A stretch of 6,132 bases of DNA from Clostridia bacterium (GTDB lineage: Bacteria; Bacillota_A; Clostridia; Oscillospirales; CAG-272), in contig JAFYRZ010000057.1 of NCBI GenBank assembly GCA_017546745.1, positions 1 through 6,132 of the forward strand, given 5' to 3'. The notes under the pieces were generated by a model. It searched no databases. It was not told the origin of the DNA and saw nothing but the letters and a program-made list of their open reading frames with translations. Below are positions 1-5,708 of this stretch, in pieces; position 1 is the first letter of the stretch; the number at the start of each line of letters is the position of its first letter. Made by a program: the position numbers and the translations under genes.

Positions 1-239
1 CGGCGCTTCCCGTTTTAGTCTACGTTATTATGAAGATAATGACCCTCACCGGCGTATCCATCAGCACCGAGGTAATGCTCGTTATACTTATGATGGCGTC
101 CGCCCCCGCGGCATCGAGCGCTACGATGTTTGCCGAAAGATACGACTGTGATGCGGCGTACGTTTCAAAGCTCGTTACGGTATCTACGCTTCTCTCGATC
201 TTAACGATGCCGCTTATCACGATGCTCGCCTACCTCTAA
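1..239 (+). CDS. AEC-family transporter (auxin efflux carrier type), C-terminal fragment
   Basis: This is the last 78 codons of a multi-pass membrane permease whose 5' part lies outside the window; the open frame runs from base 3 to the TAA at 237-239. The visible part is hydrophobic and has the usual end of AEC permeases: a helix with small residues and Pro (APAASS), then FAERYDCD, then a last helix with the STLLSILTMPL signature. Family members move organic anions such as malate, or other small metabolites, across the cytoplasmic membrane by secondary transport; the substrate cannot be read from this fragment. The next gene starts only 18 bp after the stop on the same strand, so the two are probably co-transcribed. 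The family call is secure for this fragment; the specificity is unknown. Confidence 0.85.
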   Translation, partial: ALPVLVYVIMKIMTLTGVSISTEVMLVILMMASAPAASSATMFAERYDCDAAYVSKLVTVSTLLSILTMPLITMLAYL

Positions 240-244
240 TACGT

Positions 245-251
245 AAAGGAG
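245..251 (+). promoter_or_regulatory. Ribosome binding site of the PLP-enzyme gene
   Basis: The sequence AAAGGAG lies 6 nt before the ATG at 258. It is a strong Shine-Dalgarno match at good spacing and supports that start. No promoter-like sequence fits in the 18-bp gap after the permease, which agrees with an operon. Confidence 0.85.
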
Positions 252-257
252 AAAAAT

Positions 258-1511
258 ATGTACTACGGATACGATATCAGCGACAAGGTCGCAGCACTCG
301 CAGAGCGTGCAGAGCGCGACTGCGCACCCGTGTTTGAAAAGATAGAAAAGAACGCGCTTCTTTGCTCGGCAAAGGTGCTCCGCGCATTCCAGGAATGCAG
401 AGTTTCCACCTCGGACTTTATCGAGGTCACAGGCTACGGCTTTTCTGACTCCGGAAGAGAAAAGCTCGAGGAGCTTTACGCGAAGGTTTTCGGTGCGGAG
501 GACGCGCTCGTAAGACCGCAGCTTATGTCGGGAACGCACGCGCTTTACGTTACCCTCTCGGGACTTCTTAAGTATAACGACACCCTCCTCTACGTTTCGG
601 GCGAGCCCTACGACACGCTTCGCAGCGTTATCGGAACGGCGGGAGACAGCCGCAACTCGCTTATGAAAAACGGCATTAAGTACGAGGAGATCGACCTTAT
701 CGGTGACGACTTTGACTACGATGCAATTGAAAAAAGGCTTAAGGAGGGCTTCGTTAAGGTTGCCGCAATACAGAGAAGCCGCGGCTACGCGCAGAGAATA
801 AGCCTTAATATCGACAAGCTTGAGCGCGTTATCGCGCTCATCAAGAAAACCTCGCCCGACACCGTTATTATGGTCGACAACTGCTATGGCGAGTTTACCG
901 AGGATAGAGAGCCGACCGACGTTGGAGCAGACGTTTTCGTAGGCTCGATGATGAAGAATCTCGGCGCGGGCTTTGCGGTAAGCGGCGCTTACTGCGTCGG
1001 TACTCGCGAGGTGATCGCGGATATCGCGGAGCGCCTTACCTCCCCCTGCATCGGAAAGGACCTCGGCGCAAACTTTAACCAGCTCGCATCCTTCTACAAG
1101 GGCTTCTTTATGGCGCCCGCGGCGGTTTCTTCTACTCTTAAATCTATGGTTTTCGCGGCAAGAATGCTCGAGCTTGCGGGATTTGAGGAGACCTCGCCCA
1201 GGTACGACGAGCAGCGTACCGACATCGTTCAGACGGTCAACCTCCGCTCTGCCGACAAGCTTATCAAGTTCTGCAAGGGCGTGCAGATGGGCTCTCCCGT
1301 CGAGGCGTATTGCATACCCGAGCCCTCGGATATGCCCGGCTACCCTCACCCCGAAATTATGGCGGCGGGCACGTTCGTTACCGGCGCTACGAACGAGCTT
1401 AGCTGTGACGGACCTCTTTGCGAGCCGTACACCGCGTATATGCAGGGCGGCCTTACCTACGAGTACGGCAAGCTTGGCGTTATGCGCGCTATCGACGAGA
1501 TGCTAAAGTGA
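258..1511 (+). CDS. Methionine gamma-lyase family protein (PLP-dependent, 'aluminium resistance' type)
   Basis: A 417-residue protein of the PF06838 family (B. subtilis YnbB-like), which belongs to fold-type I, Cys/Met-metabolism PLP enzymes, and is of normal family length. Landmarks in order: VTGYGFSDSGREKL (57-70); SGTHA (91-95), the likely PLP-phosphate loop; IQRSRGYAQR (171-180), a family hallmark; VDNCYGEF (206-213), with D207 expected to contact the PLP pyridine nitrogen; GSMMKN (229-234), with K233 the expected Schiff-base lysine; IGKDLGA (265-271); MPGYPHPEIMAAGTF (359-373) and YMQGGLTYEYGK (394-405) near the end. Members are predicted to cleave C-S or related bonds of amino acids in the cytoplasm, but the natural substrate is not established and the aluminium link is historical. 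As I recall the family, the motif after the lysine is usually KNPGGG; here it is KNLGAG. The gene follows an AEC permease and overlaps thiN by one base. Confidence 0.93.
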   Translation: MYYGYDISDKVAALAERAERDCAPVFEKIEKNALLCSAKVLRAFQECRVSTSDFIEVTGYGFSDSGREKLEELYAKVFGAEDALVRPQLMSGTHALYVTLSGLLKYNDTLLYVSGEPYDTLRSVIGTAGDSRNSLMKNGIKYEEIDLIGDDFDYDAIEKRLKEGFVKVAAIQRSRGYAQRISLNIDKLERVIALIKKTSPDTVIMVDNCYGEFTEDREPTDVGADVFVGSMMKNLGAGFAVSGAYCVGTREVIADIAERLTSPCIGKDLGANFNQLASFYKGFFMAPAAVSSTLKSMVFAARMLELAGFEETSPRYDEQRTDIVQTVNLRSADKLIKFCKGVQMGSPVEAYCIPEPSDMPGYPHPEIMAAGTFVTGATNELSCDGPLCEPYTAYMQGGLTYEYGKLGVMRAIDEMLK

Positions 1512-2125
1512 TGAAAAACGAGAATATTTGCTATATCGTCGGTGCAGGTGAGCTTCACTCCCTGCCAAAGCCCCGTGAGGGCGACCTCGTTATCGCGGCA
1601 GACGGCGGGCTTGACGCGCTCATCGGCGGCGGCATTACCCCCTCGGTCGTCGTCGGAGACCTTGATTCTCTCTCAGGTAGGATCCCCGAGGACGTTGAGA
1701 TTTTGCGCCACCCCGTCGAAAAGGACGAGACCGACAGTCACCTCGCGTACCTCGTTGGCGCAAAGAGAGGCTACGCGCGCTTTGCGCTCTATGGCTGTAC
1801 CGGTGGGCGCGATGACCACACGTTTGCTAACTATTCTTTACTTTTATACGCAAAAAAACAGGGCCACGATATGACCCTGGTATCAAAGAATTATGATATT
1901 CTCGTTATGCTAAACGAAAAAAAGGAGCTTAAAGCACGCGAGGGCGCTACCCTCTCGGTCTTTGCCCTTGGCGGCGATTGCCGCGTTACCCTCTCGGGTA
2001 CGTACTACCCCGCAAACGACCTCTTGGTAACCCCCGATTTTCCTATCGGCGTATCAAATCACGCGACAGAGCCCACCGTTAAGATAAAGGCGGACGGCGC
2101 GCTTCTCGTTATGCTTGAAAGATAA
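1511..2125 (+). CDS. thiN: Thiamine pyrophosphokinase (thiamine diphosphokinase)
   Basis: A 204-residue cytoplasmic enzyme that transfers pyrophosphate from ATP to thiamine to make thiamine diphosphate. Family motifs in order: AADGGLDAL (29-37); VVGDLDSL (48-54), with acidic D50 and D52; KDETDSHLA (71-79), with D72 and D75; GCTGGRDDHTFAN (95-107), the GGRxDH signature; and GVSNHAT (180-186), the C-terminal SN motif of the substrate-binding beta domain. The length fits the ThiN family (about 210 residues). The ATG at 1511 is preferred because the homology begins at once (ICYIVGAGE). An in-frame extension back to 1418 would lie inside the upstream gene and has no family-like sequence. The start shares one base with the upstream TGA (TGATG), and only a weak purine stretch precedes it, which suggests translational coupling. 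In many Clostridia thiN sits with rsgA and rpe; here it follows a PLP enzyme. No TPP riboswitch is visible near it. Confidence 0.93.
   Translation: MKNENICYIVGAGELHSLPKPREGDLVIAADGGLDALIGGGITPSVVVGDLDSLSGRIPEDVEILRHPVEKDETDSHLAYLVGAKRGYARFALYGCTGGRDDHTFANYSLLLYAKKQGHDMTLVSKNYDILVMLNEKKELKAREGATLSVFALGGDCRVTLSGTYYPANDLLVTPDFPIGVSNHATEPTVKIKADGALLVMLER
1852..1879 (-). terminator. Candidate minus-strand intrinsic terminator inside thiN
   Basis: Read on the minus strand, CAGGGTCA (1879-1872), a 5-nt loop TATCG, and TGGCCCTG (1866-1859) form an 8-bp stem with one G-T wobble, followed directly by seven T (1858-1852). This is the standard shape of a Rho-independent terminator. On the plus strand the hairpin is followed by GTATC, so it should not stop thiN transcription. 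It lies about 340 nt beyond the stop codon of the convergent DUF4317 gene and could catch read-through antisense to thiN. The bases also encode the Ala-Lys-Lys-Gln to Met-Thr-Leu stretch (residues 114-123), so chance is possible. Confidence 0.45.
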
Positions 2126-2132
2126 TCTAAAC

Positions 2133-2186
2133 AAAAAAAGAGCAAGAGATATAGGGACATAAAGCTCCTTTTCTCCTGCTCTTTTT
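2133..2186. terminator. Bidirectional intrinsic terminator between convergent genes
   Basis: The left arm AAAAAGAGCAAGAG (2135-2148) pairs with the right arm CTCCTGCTCTTTTT (2173-2186) in a 14-position stem with one A-C mismatch. A short inner stem is possible: AGGG at 2153-2156 with TCCT at 2166-2169. The A run on the left and the T run on the right give a T tract after the hairpin on both strands, so it can end thiN transcripts (stop at 2125) and the minus-strand operon (stop at 2215). Its position exactly between two convergent genes supports this. Confidence 0.85.
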
Positions 2187-2214
2187 ATTTGTTTTTCAAG
2201 GCACGCGCCTCGGG

Positions 2215-3342
2215 TTATTCGTCGATCTTAATGCTTATTCCGTTTACGGTTATATCGCCCTCCACCCTTATCATAACGTATCTTGTGTTTCCGATCGTCT
2301 GGGTAGAGATAAGGTCGCGGTGCTCGGGGTCTATCTTGATCTTAACGTCGGGCGCTTCGATCTCGAACTTCTTCTCGGAAACGATGTTCTTCGGGGAAAG
2401 CATTGCGTTTTTGCCAAAGCTCTCGTCCATCGCCTCGCCAACGCGCTCGATCCTTTCCTCGTCAACGCCGCAGCACTCAAGCATATTTCTTACGGTAGCC
2501 TTCGTGATAACGAGGGGCTCGGGGTCGCGGGTCTCCTTTTTCGCCTCGACCATCTCGGCAACCTGCGCGTGTACCGAGCGAACGACCTCAAGACTGCACT
2601 CCTCGCCAAGCGCCTCGGAAAGGCACTCCGAAAAGGTCGCCTTTTGTGCGGCAGGGGGCATTTTCGCCTCTGCGTCGAAAATTCTCTTCGAAAAATCGGG
2701 GTAGTTTACGGTAAGCGAGCGCGTGTAGTAAAGCGCGTTATATATGTTCGTACGGCGCTCGTCAAAGGTCGGGAACATAAAGCCAAGCTCGACCGGTGAA
2801 AGGATCGACGTCGGGCTGAAAACGCGAAGAAGCGAATCCGCCTCGGCAAAGGTCAGCGCCTCGTTCATATTTTTCACGGGGCAGATCGAGCAGATGATAT
2901 ATGAAAACTGCTCGTAGGACTCGCCCTCCGCGCCATCCTTTGAAAAGGAGGGAACGTCGTAGACGTCGTTCGCAAGGAGGATAACGTAGTTGCCGTCAAG
3001 CTTCAGGCTCTCGGTCACGCGCGAATAAAACTCGTCAAGAAGCTTCTCGTCCGAAAGCCCCGACTTAACGAGCCCCATAAGGAGCTTATGCTCCTCGGAT
3101 TCAAGCACCTGCTTCGTCGAGAAAGAGATATCGGTAAGATTCGTGCCGAGCGTTCCCGACAGGGATCTTTTCATAACCCCGAGAAGCTTCTCGTTAAGCA
3201 CCGAGTCGCCAAGCCCCAGGGACTGCGATATTTTTGATACTATAACACCGCCGCCGTTAACGAAGCAGCCGACTATCCTCCCTACGTTGCTTCTCTCGGG
3301 TCTGAAGCGCCTTTTTATTTCTCTTAATTCCTTTTCGGTCAT
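2215..3342 (-). CDS. DUF4317 family protein (function unknown)
   Basis: A 375-residue protein that matches the DUF4317 family, seen mainly in Clostridia and without an assigned function. Recognisable parts are the N-terminal MTEKELREIKRRFRPE, which starts as family members do; a C-F-V-N segment (26-29); SLSGTLGTNLTD (60-71); EEHKLLM (83-89); YIICSICPVK (148-157), with C151 and C154; GFMFPTFDERR (187-197) followed by TNIYNALYYTR (198-208); and a C-terminal beta-rich part (about 349-371). There is no signal peptide and no clear membrane helix, so it is probably cytoplasmic. The ATG overlaps the stop of the upstream U32 gene as ATGA. A GAGGA Shine-Dalgarno 8 nt before it lies inside the codons for the upstream protein's tail, so the two are probably translated together. 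Coupling to a likely RNA-modifying U32 protein hints at a related role, but that is inference. Family assignment is firm; function is not. Confidence 0.88.
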   Translation of the reverse strand: MTEKELREIKRRFRPERSNVGRIVGCFVNGGGVIVSKISQSLGLGDSVLNEKLLGVMKRSLSGTLGTNLTDISFSTKQVLESEEHKLLMGLVKSGLSDEKLLDEFYSRVTESLKLDGNYVILLANDVYDVPSFSKDGAEGESYEQFSYIICSICPVKNMNEALTFAEADSLLRVFSPTSILSPVELGFMFPTFDERRTNIYNALYYTRSLTVNYPDFSKRIFDAEAKMPPAAQKATFSECLSEALGEECSLEVVRSVHAQVAEMVEAKKETRDPEPLVITKATVRNMLECCGVDEERIERVGEAMDESFGKNAMLSPKNIVSEKKFEIEAPDVKIKIDPEHRDLISTQTIGNTRYVMIRVEGDITVNGISIKIDE

Positions 3343-5525
3343 CTTCCTTTTCCTCTTTTCGTTTTAGGACCGCCCTTTACGTGCCCTCTTTCGGGTCTTT
3401 GCGGTCTGCTCTTCGAGTTATGGGCTTTTGCCTTTTCGGGCGCTTTCGCGACCTCTCTTTTGACCCCTACCTCGCGCTCGTCGGCACTCTTCGTGTTCAT
3501 TCGGTTCTGCGCACCGAGCCTGCGTATCTTAAGCCCCTCGGGTGCTTTTGCTCCGCGGTGCGCCTTCTCTATAAAGCTCTCTGCCGCCCTTGCGCTCTCG
3601 GTCGAGATTATAAAATGTCTATGGTTAAGACCTGCCAGGGAAAGCTCGCCCTGCTTATCGAGCATAAAGGTCGTAACCGAGTTGTAGATAATATTTCTGT
3701 GACTAAAGGTGCGCGCCATAGGGAACGTAGCTCCCATCCTGTCGCAAAGCTCCGCTCTTGCGCACCTATCACAGCCGAAATTTTCCTTAATAAAGCACCT
3801 CTCGGTTATCATAAGCGGTATTCTTCCATAAACGGTAACACCGCCGCCGATATCCCTCGCCTGCGAGAGTGAAAGCTCGTGCGAGAGAAGGAGCGCATCC
3901 GCGCCAAGCTCGCGATAAAGCGCCGCGCTCTCGCGGTTTAAGGTGTTAAGTCTTGCACCGCCAAAGATCTTGAAGCCATACCTCTTTGCAAGCGCAAAAT
4001 GACCGATATTGTCAACAGTTGCGTACATTATACCGCGCTTTTTGGCGTCCGCAAGCATTTTTTCAACCTCGGGAAGCTCTCGTTCCATAACCACAGCGGG
4101 GATAGCAACGCTTATCCTTTCGGGCTCGGCCACCCCCTCGGAGATCGCCTCGTACGGCACGGATATAATATCTGCCCCCGGCGCACCCCCGGCTATCAGT
4201 TCCTTCGCGAGGTCGATGCCGTTGACCTCTACGGAAACGAGCCTTTCGGTTTTTGCCCTCGTTTTCGGCTCGTATGGCTTCGGTGAGAATTCCCTCTTGC
4301 AAGAGGTGAGCGCGTCTGCCGCCTCGCGCCTTATGGCGTTCAGTGCTGAGGGCGAGAGGTTTATCCCCTCGTCAAGTGTGACGGTGATATCCTCTGCCGA
4401 AAGGGTGAGGTATGTGTCGCCAAGCTTCATTACCCTCTCCTTGACGGCACTCTCGGTTAACGGGGAGCTTATCGCAGGTACGGGCGCAGGGCCGGTTGCG
4501 GTAGCCGTCAGGTCGCCAAGCGAAAAGGTTATCTCTGCCGGCTCTCCGAGCCTCAATCTGACCGCCGCGCGGATAGGCCTTTTAATAGGCTCAAAGTGAA
4601 GCGCGTCAAGCTCGCGAGAGCTTTGCTTATCCTCCTCCGAACGAACGCCGGTCATACCCTTTGCGGTCTTCCCGGTAAAATATCCGTCGGTAAAGCCGCC
4701 GCGCGAGAAAATGCGCTCAAGCTCGGCTATCTCCTCCGCATCTGCCGCCCTACCCTCGTCTAAAAGACGGCGGTAGATCTTAGTGACACGGTAAACGTAG
4801 TCGGGCGACTTCATTCTTCCCTCGATCTTTAACGAGTCTATGCCCGAGGCGATAAGCTCGGGGATATGTGCCGCCAAGGAAAGGTCCTTTAAGGAAAGCG
4901 GATATTTTCCGTTGTAGGGAAGCCTACACGGCTGGGCACACTCGCCGCGGTTTCCGCTTCTGCCGCCAACCATACTTGAAAAAAGGCACTGCCCCGAATG
5001 GCAAACGCAAAGCGCGCCGTGAAGAAATATCTCGGTCGTGGGACGGCACTTTTCGGTTATCGAATTTATATCGGCAAGCGACACCTCGCGCGCAAGAACG
5101 ACCCTCTCACAGCCAAGCTCCGCCGCCTCGTCTGCCCCGTACGAGTTATGTATTCCCATCTGTGTCGATGCGTGTATCTCGAGGTCGGGCACGTGCTTTC
5201 TTATCGCGCGGATAAGTCCTACGTCTGCGGCAATTATCGCATCAACGCCAAGACGGTAAAGCTCGCCCGCGTATTCAAGCGCGAGGGGCAATTCCTTATC
5301 GTAAACGAGGGTGTTTATCGTAACGTAGAGCTTGACACCGTGAAGATGCGTGTATTTTACGGCAAGAGATATCTCGTCAAGGTCGAAGTTTTTCGCAAAG
5401 GCGCGCGCGCTAAAGCTTCTGCCGCCTATATATACAGCGTCCGCCCCTGCCTTAACTGCGGCAAGAAGCGCCTCAAAATCCCCCGCGGGTGCAAGCAGCT
5501 CGGGCAGGCGTGTGTTTCTTCTCAC
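3339..5525 (-). CDS. U32 peptidase family protein with DUF3656 domain (RlhA-like, likely RNA hydroxylation)
   Basis: A 728-residue protein. The N-terminal half is a U32 (PF01136) TIM-barrel-like domain: LPELLAPAGDFEAL (7-20), AGADAVYIGG (26-35), EIHASTQMGIHN (116-127), then the Cys motif C173-x6-C180-x15-C196-x3-C200 within GQCLFSS and GNRGECAQPCR. FSRGGFTDGYF (273-283) leads into a DUF3656 domain (about 312-410, ending in LSPSALNAIRREA). A C-terminal part has a second Cys group (C577, C585, C588, C594), then a basic tail (664-728). Despite the 'peptidase' name, studied U32 members RlhA (E. coli 23S rRNA C2501 hydroxylation) and TrhP (tRNA U34 hydroxylation) act on RNA and need an iron-sulfur cluster. 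The size and DUF3656 domain fit the RlhA type better than the shorter TrhP type. The start is GTG at 5525, with GAGGTGA 4 nt upstream and homology starting at once. It is first in an operon with DUF4317. Confidence 0.9.
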   Translation of the reverse strand: MRRNTRLPELLAPAGDFEALLAAVKAGADAVYIGGRSFSARAFAKNFDLDEISLAVKYTHLHGVKLYVTINTLVYDKELPLALEYAGELYRLGVDAIIAADVGLIRAIRKHVPDLEIHASTQMGIHNSYGADEAAELGCERVVLAREVSLADINSITEKCRPTTEIFLHGALCVCHSGQCLFSSMVGGRSGNRGECAQPCRLPYNGKYPLSLKDLSLAAHIPELIASGIDSLKIEGRMKSPDYVYRVTKIYRRLLDEGRAADAEEIAELERIFSRGGFTDGYFTGKTAKGMTGVRSEEDKQSSRELDALHFEPIKRPIRAAVRLRLGEPAEITFSLGDLTATATGPAPVPAISSPLTESAVKERVMKLGDTYLTLSAEDITVTLDEGINLSPSALNAIRREAADALTSCKREFSPKPYEPKTRAKTERLVSVEVNGIDLAKELIAGGAPGADIISVPYEAISEGVAEPERISVAIPAVVMERELPEVEKMLADAKKRGIMYATVDNIGHFALAKRYGFKIFGGARLNTLNRESAALYRELGADALLLSHELSLSQARDIGGGVTVYGRIPLMITERCFIKENFGCDRCARAELCDRMGATFPMARTFSHRNIIYNSVTTFMLDKQGELSLAGLNHRHFIISTESARAAESFIEKAHRGAKAPEGLKIRRLGAQNRMNTKSADEREVGVKREVAKAPEKAKAHNSKSRPQRPERGHVKGGPKTKRGKGR
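3351..3355 (-). promoter_or_regulatory. Ribosome binding site of the DUF4317 gene, inside the U32 gene
   Basis: On the minus strand GAGGA lies 8 nt before the ATG at 3342, within the last codons (Lys-Arg-Gly-Lys-Gly-Arg) of the U32 protein. A second purine match, AGGAAG, touches the start codon too closely to be the main site. Together with the ATGA stop/start overlap (3339-3342), this indicates translational coupling. Confidence 0.75.
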
Positions 5526-5529
5526 GGTA

Positions 5530-5537
5530 TCACCTCT
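5530..5537 (-). promoter_or_regulatory. Ribosome binding site supporting a GTG start
   Basis: Minus-strand AGAGGTGA ends 4 nt before the GTG at 5525 and matches the anti-Shine-Dalgarno sequence well. It decides in favour of the GTG start: no ATG competes nearby in frame, and the LPELLAPAGD family motif begins at residue 7. Confidence 0.75.
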
Positions 5538-5552
5538 CTTTCTTTTTTCTAT

Positions 5553-5581
5553 ATTGTATCATTTTTTTAAAGCATTTACAA
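5553..5581 (-). promoter_or_regulatory. SigA-type promoter of the U32-DUF4317 operon
   Basis: On the minus strand a -35 box TTGTAA (5581-5576), an exact 17-bp spacer, and a -10 box TACAAT (5558-5553) preceded by TGA give an extended -10 promoter. The expected start near 5546 leaves a leader of about 20 nt, purine-rich and too short for a riboswitch. The GTG start of the U32 gene follows directly. Confidence 0.75.
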
Positions 5582-5610
5582 GGCTTTATCCCGTAAATAT
5601 TTAATAAAAA

Positions 5611-5632
5611 GTAAAGAATAGCTAATTTTTAC
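5611..5632. repeat. Imperfect 22-bp palindrome between divergent promoters (possible operator)
   Basis: GTAAAGAATAG followed by CTAATTTTTAC is an inverted repeat with 9 of 11 positions paired, centred on TAGCTA. It sits almost exactly midway between the -35 boxes of the two divergent promoters (5576-5581 and 5652-5657). The position and symmetry suit a dimeric regulator, but the segment is AT-rich and such palindromes arise by chance. No regulator gene is in the window. Confidence 0.3.
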
Positions 5633-5651
5633 CGCACTTTTATAAAATTCC

Positions 5652-5680
5652 TTGAAATAAATCGGTTTTTGTGATAAAAT
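5652..5680 (+). promoter_or_regulatory. SigA-type promoter of the DUF1624 gene
   Basis: A -35 box TTGAAA (5652-5657), a 17-bp spacer, and a -10 box TAAAAT (5675-5680) preceded by TGA form an extended -10 promoter. The expected start near 5687 leaves a leader of about 22 nt before the ATG at 5709, with room for little more than the ribosome binding site. Confidence 0.75.
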
Positions 5681-5698
5681 AGAATAAAAGCGTAATGC

Positions 5699-5705
5699 GG
5701 AGGGG
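5699..5705 (+). promoter_or_regulatory. Ribosome binding site of the DUF1624 gene
   Basis: GGAGGGG ends 3 nt before the ATG at 5709, and the GGAGG core (5699-5703) is 5 nt from it. It is a strong Shine-Dalgarno match, fixing the start just ahead of the conserved RYYLIDSLRG motif. Confidence 0.8.
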
Positions 5706-5708
5706 TGT

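Noticed and set aside
201..1349. A 382-codon open frame on the minus strand opposite the PLP-enzyme gene
   Set aside because: It is Arg/His/Val-rich with no family resemblance, and lies wholly opposite a gene with clear homology. Biased codon use (many GC-rich third positions) keeps the antisense frame open.
1418..1510. In-frame 31-codon upstream extension of thiN
   Set aside because: It lies within the 3' end of the upstream gene in another frame, is Arg/Tyr-rich and unlike ThiN. The family sequence begins right after the ATG at 1511.
548..1998. A 15-bp exact repeat (548-562 and 1984-1998) in two different genes
   Set aside because: Both copies encode Val-Thr-Leu-Ser-Gly with the same preferred codons, so shared codon use explains the match.
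2199..2210. Small hairpin AGGC-ACGC-GCCT near the end of the DUF4317 gene
   Set aside because: The stem is only 4 bp with no T tract on either side, and a much better bidirectional terminator lies next to it.
2126..2214. Possible TPP riboswitch or small RNA next to thiN
   Set aside because: No THI-box core sequences are visible, and the space is taken by the terminator hairpin; the leaders at the other promoters are only about 20 nt.
2189..2799. Two plus-strand open frames over the DUF4317 gene
   Set aside because: Both are opposite a well-supported gene, show no protein family signature and no ribosome binding site; they are shadows of its codon bias.
3381..5604. Several plus-strand open frames over the U32 gene
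   Set aside because: They lie opposite a gene with continuous family motifs, lack ribosome binding sites, and have Ser/Arg-rich compositions typical of antisense frames.
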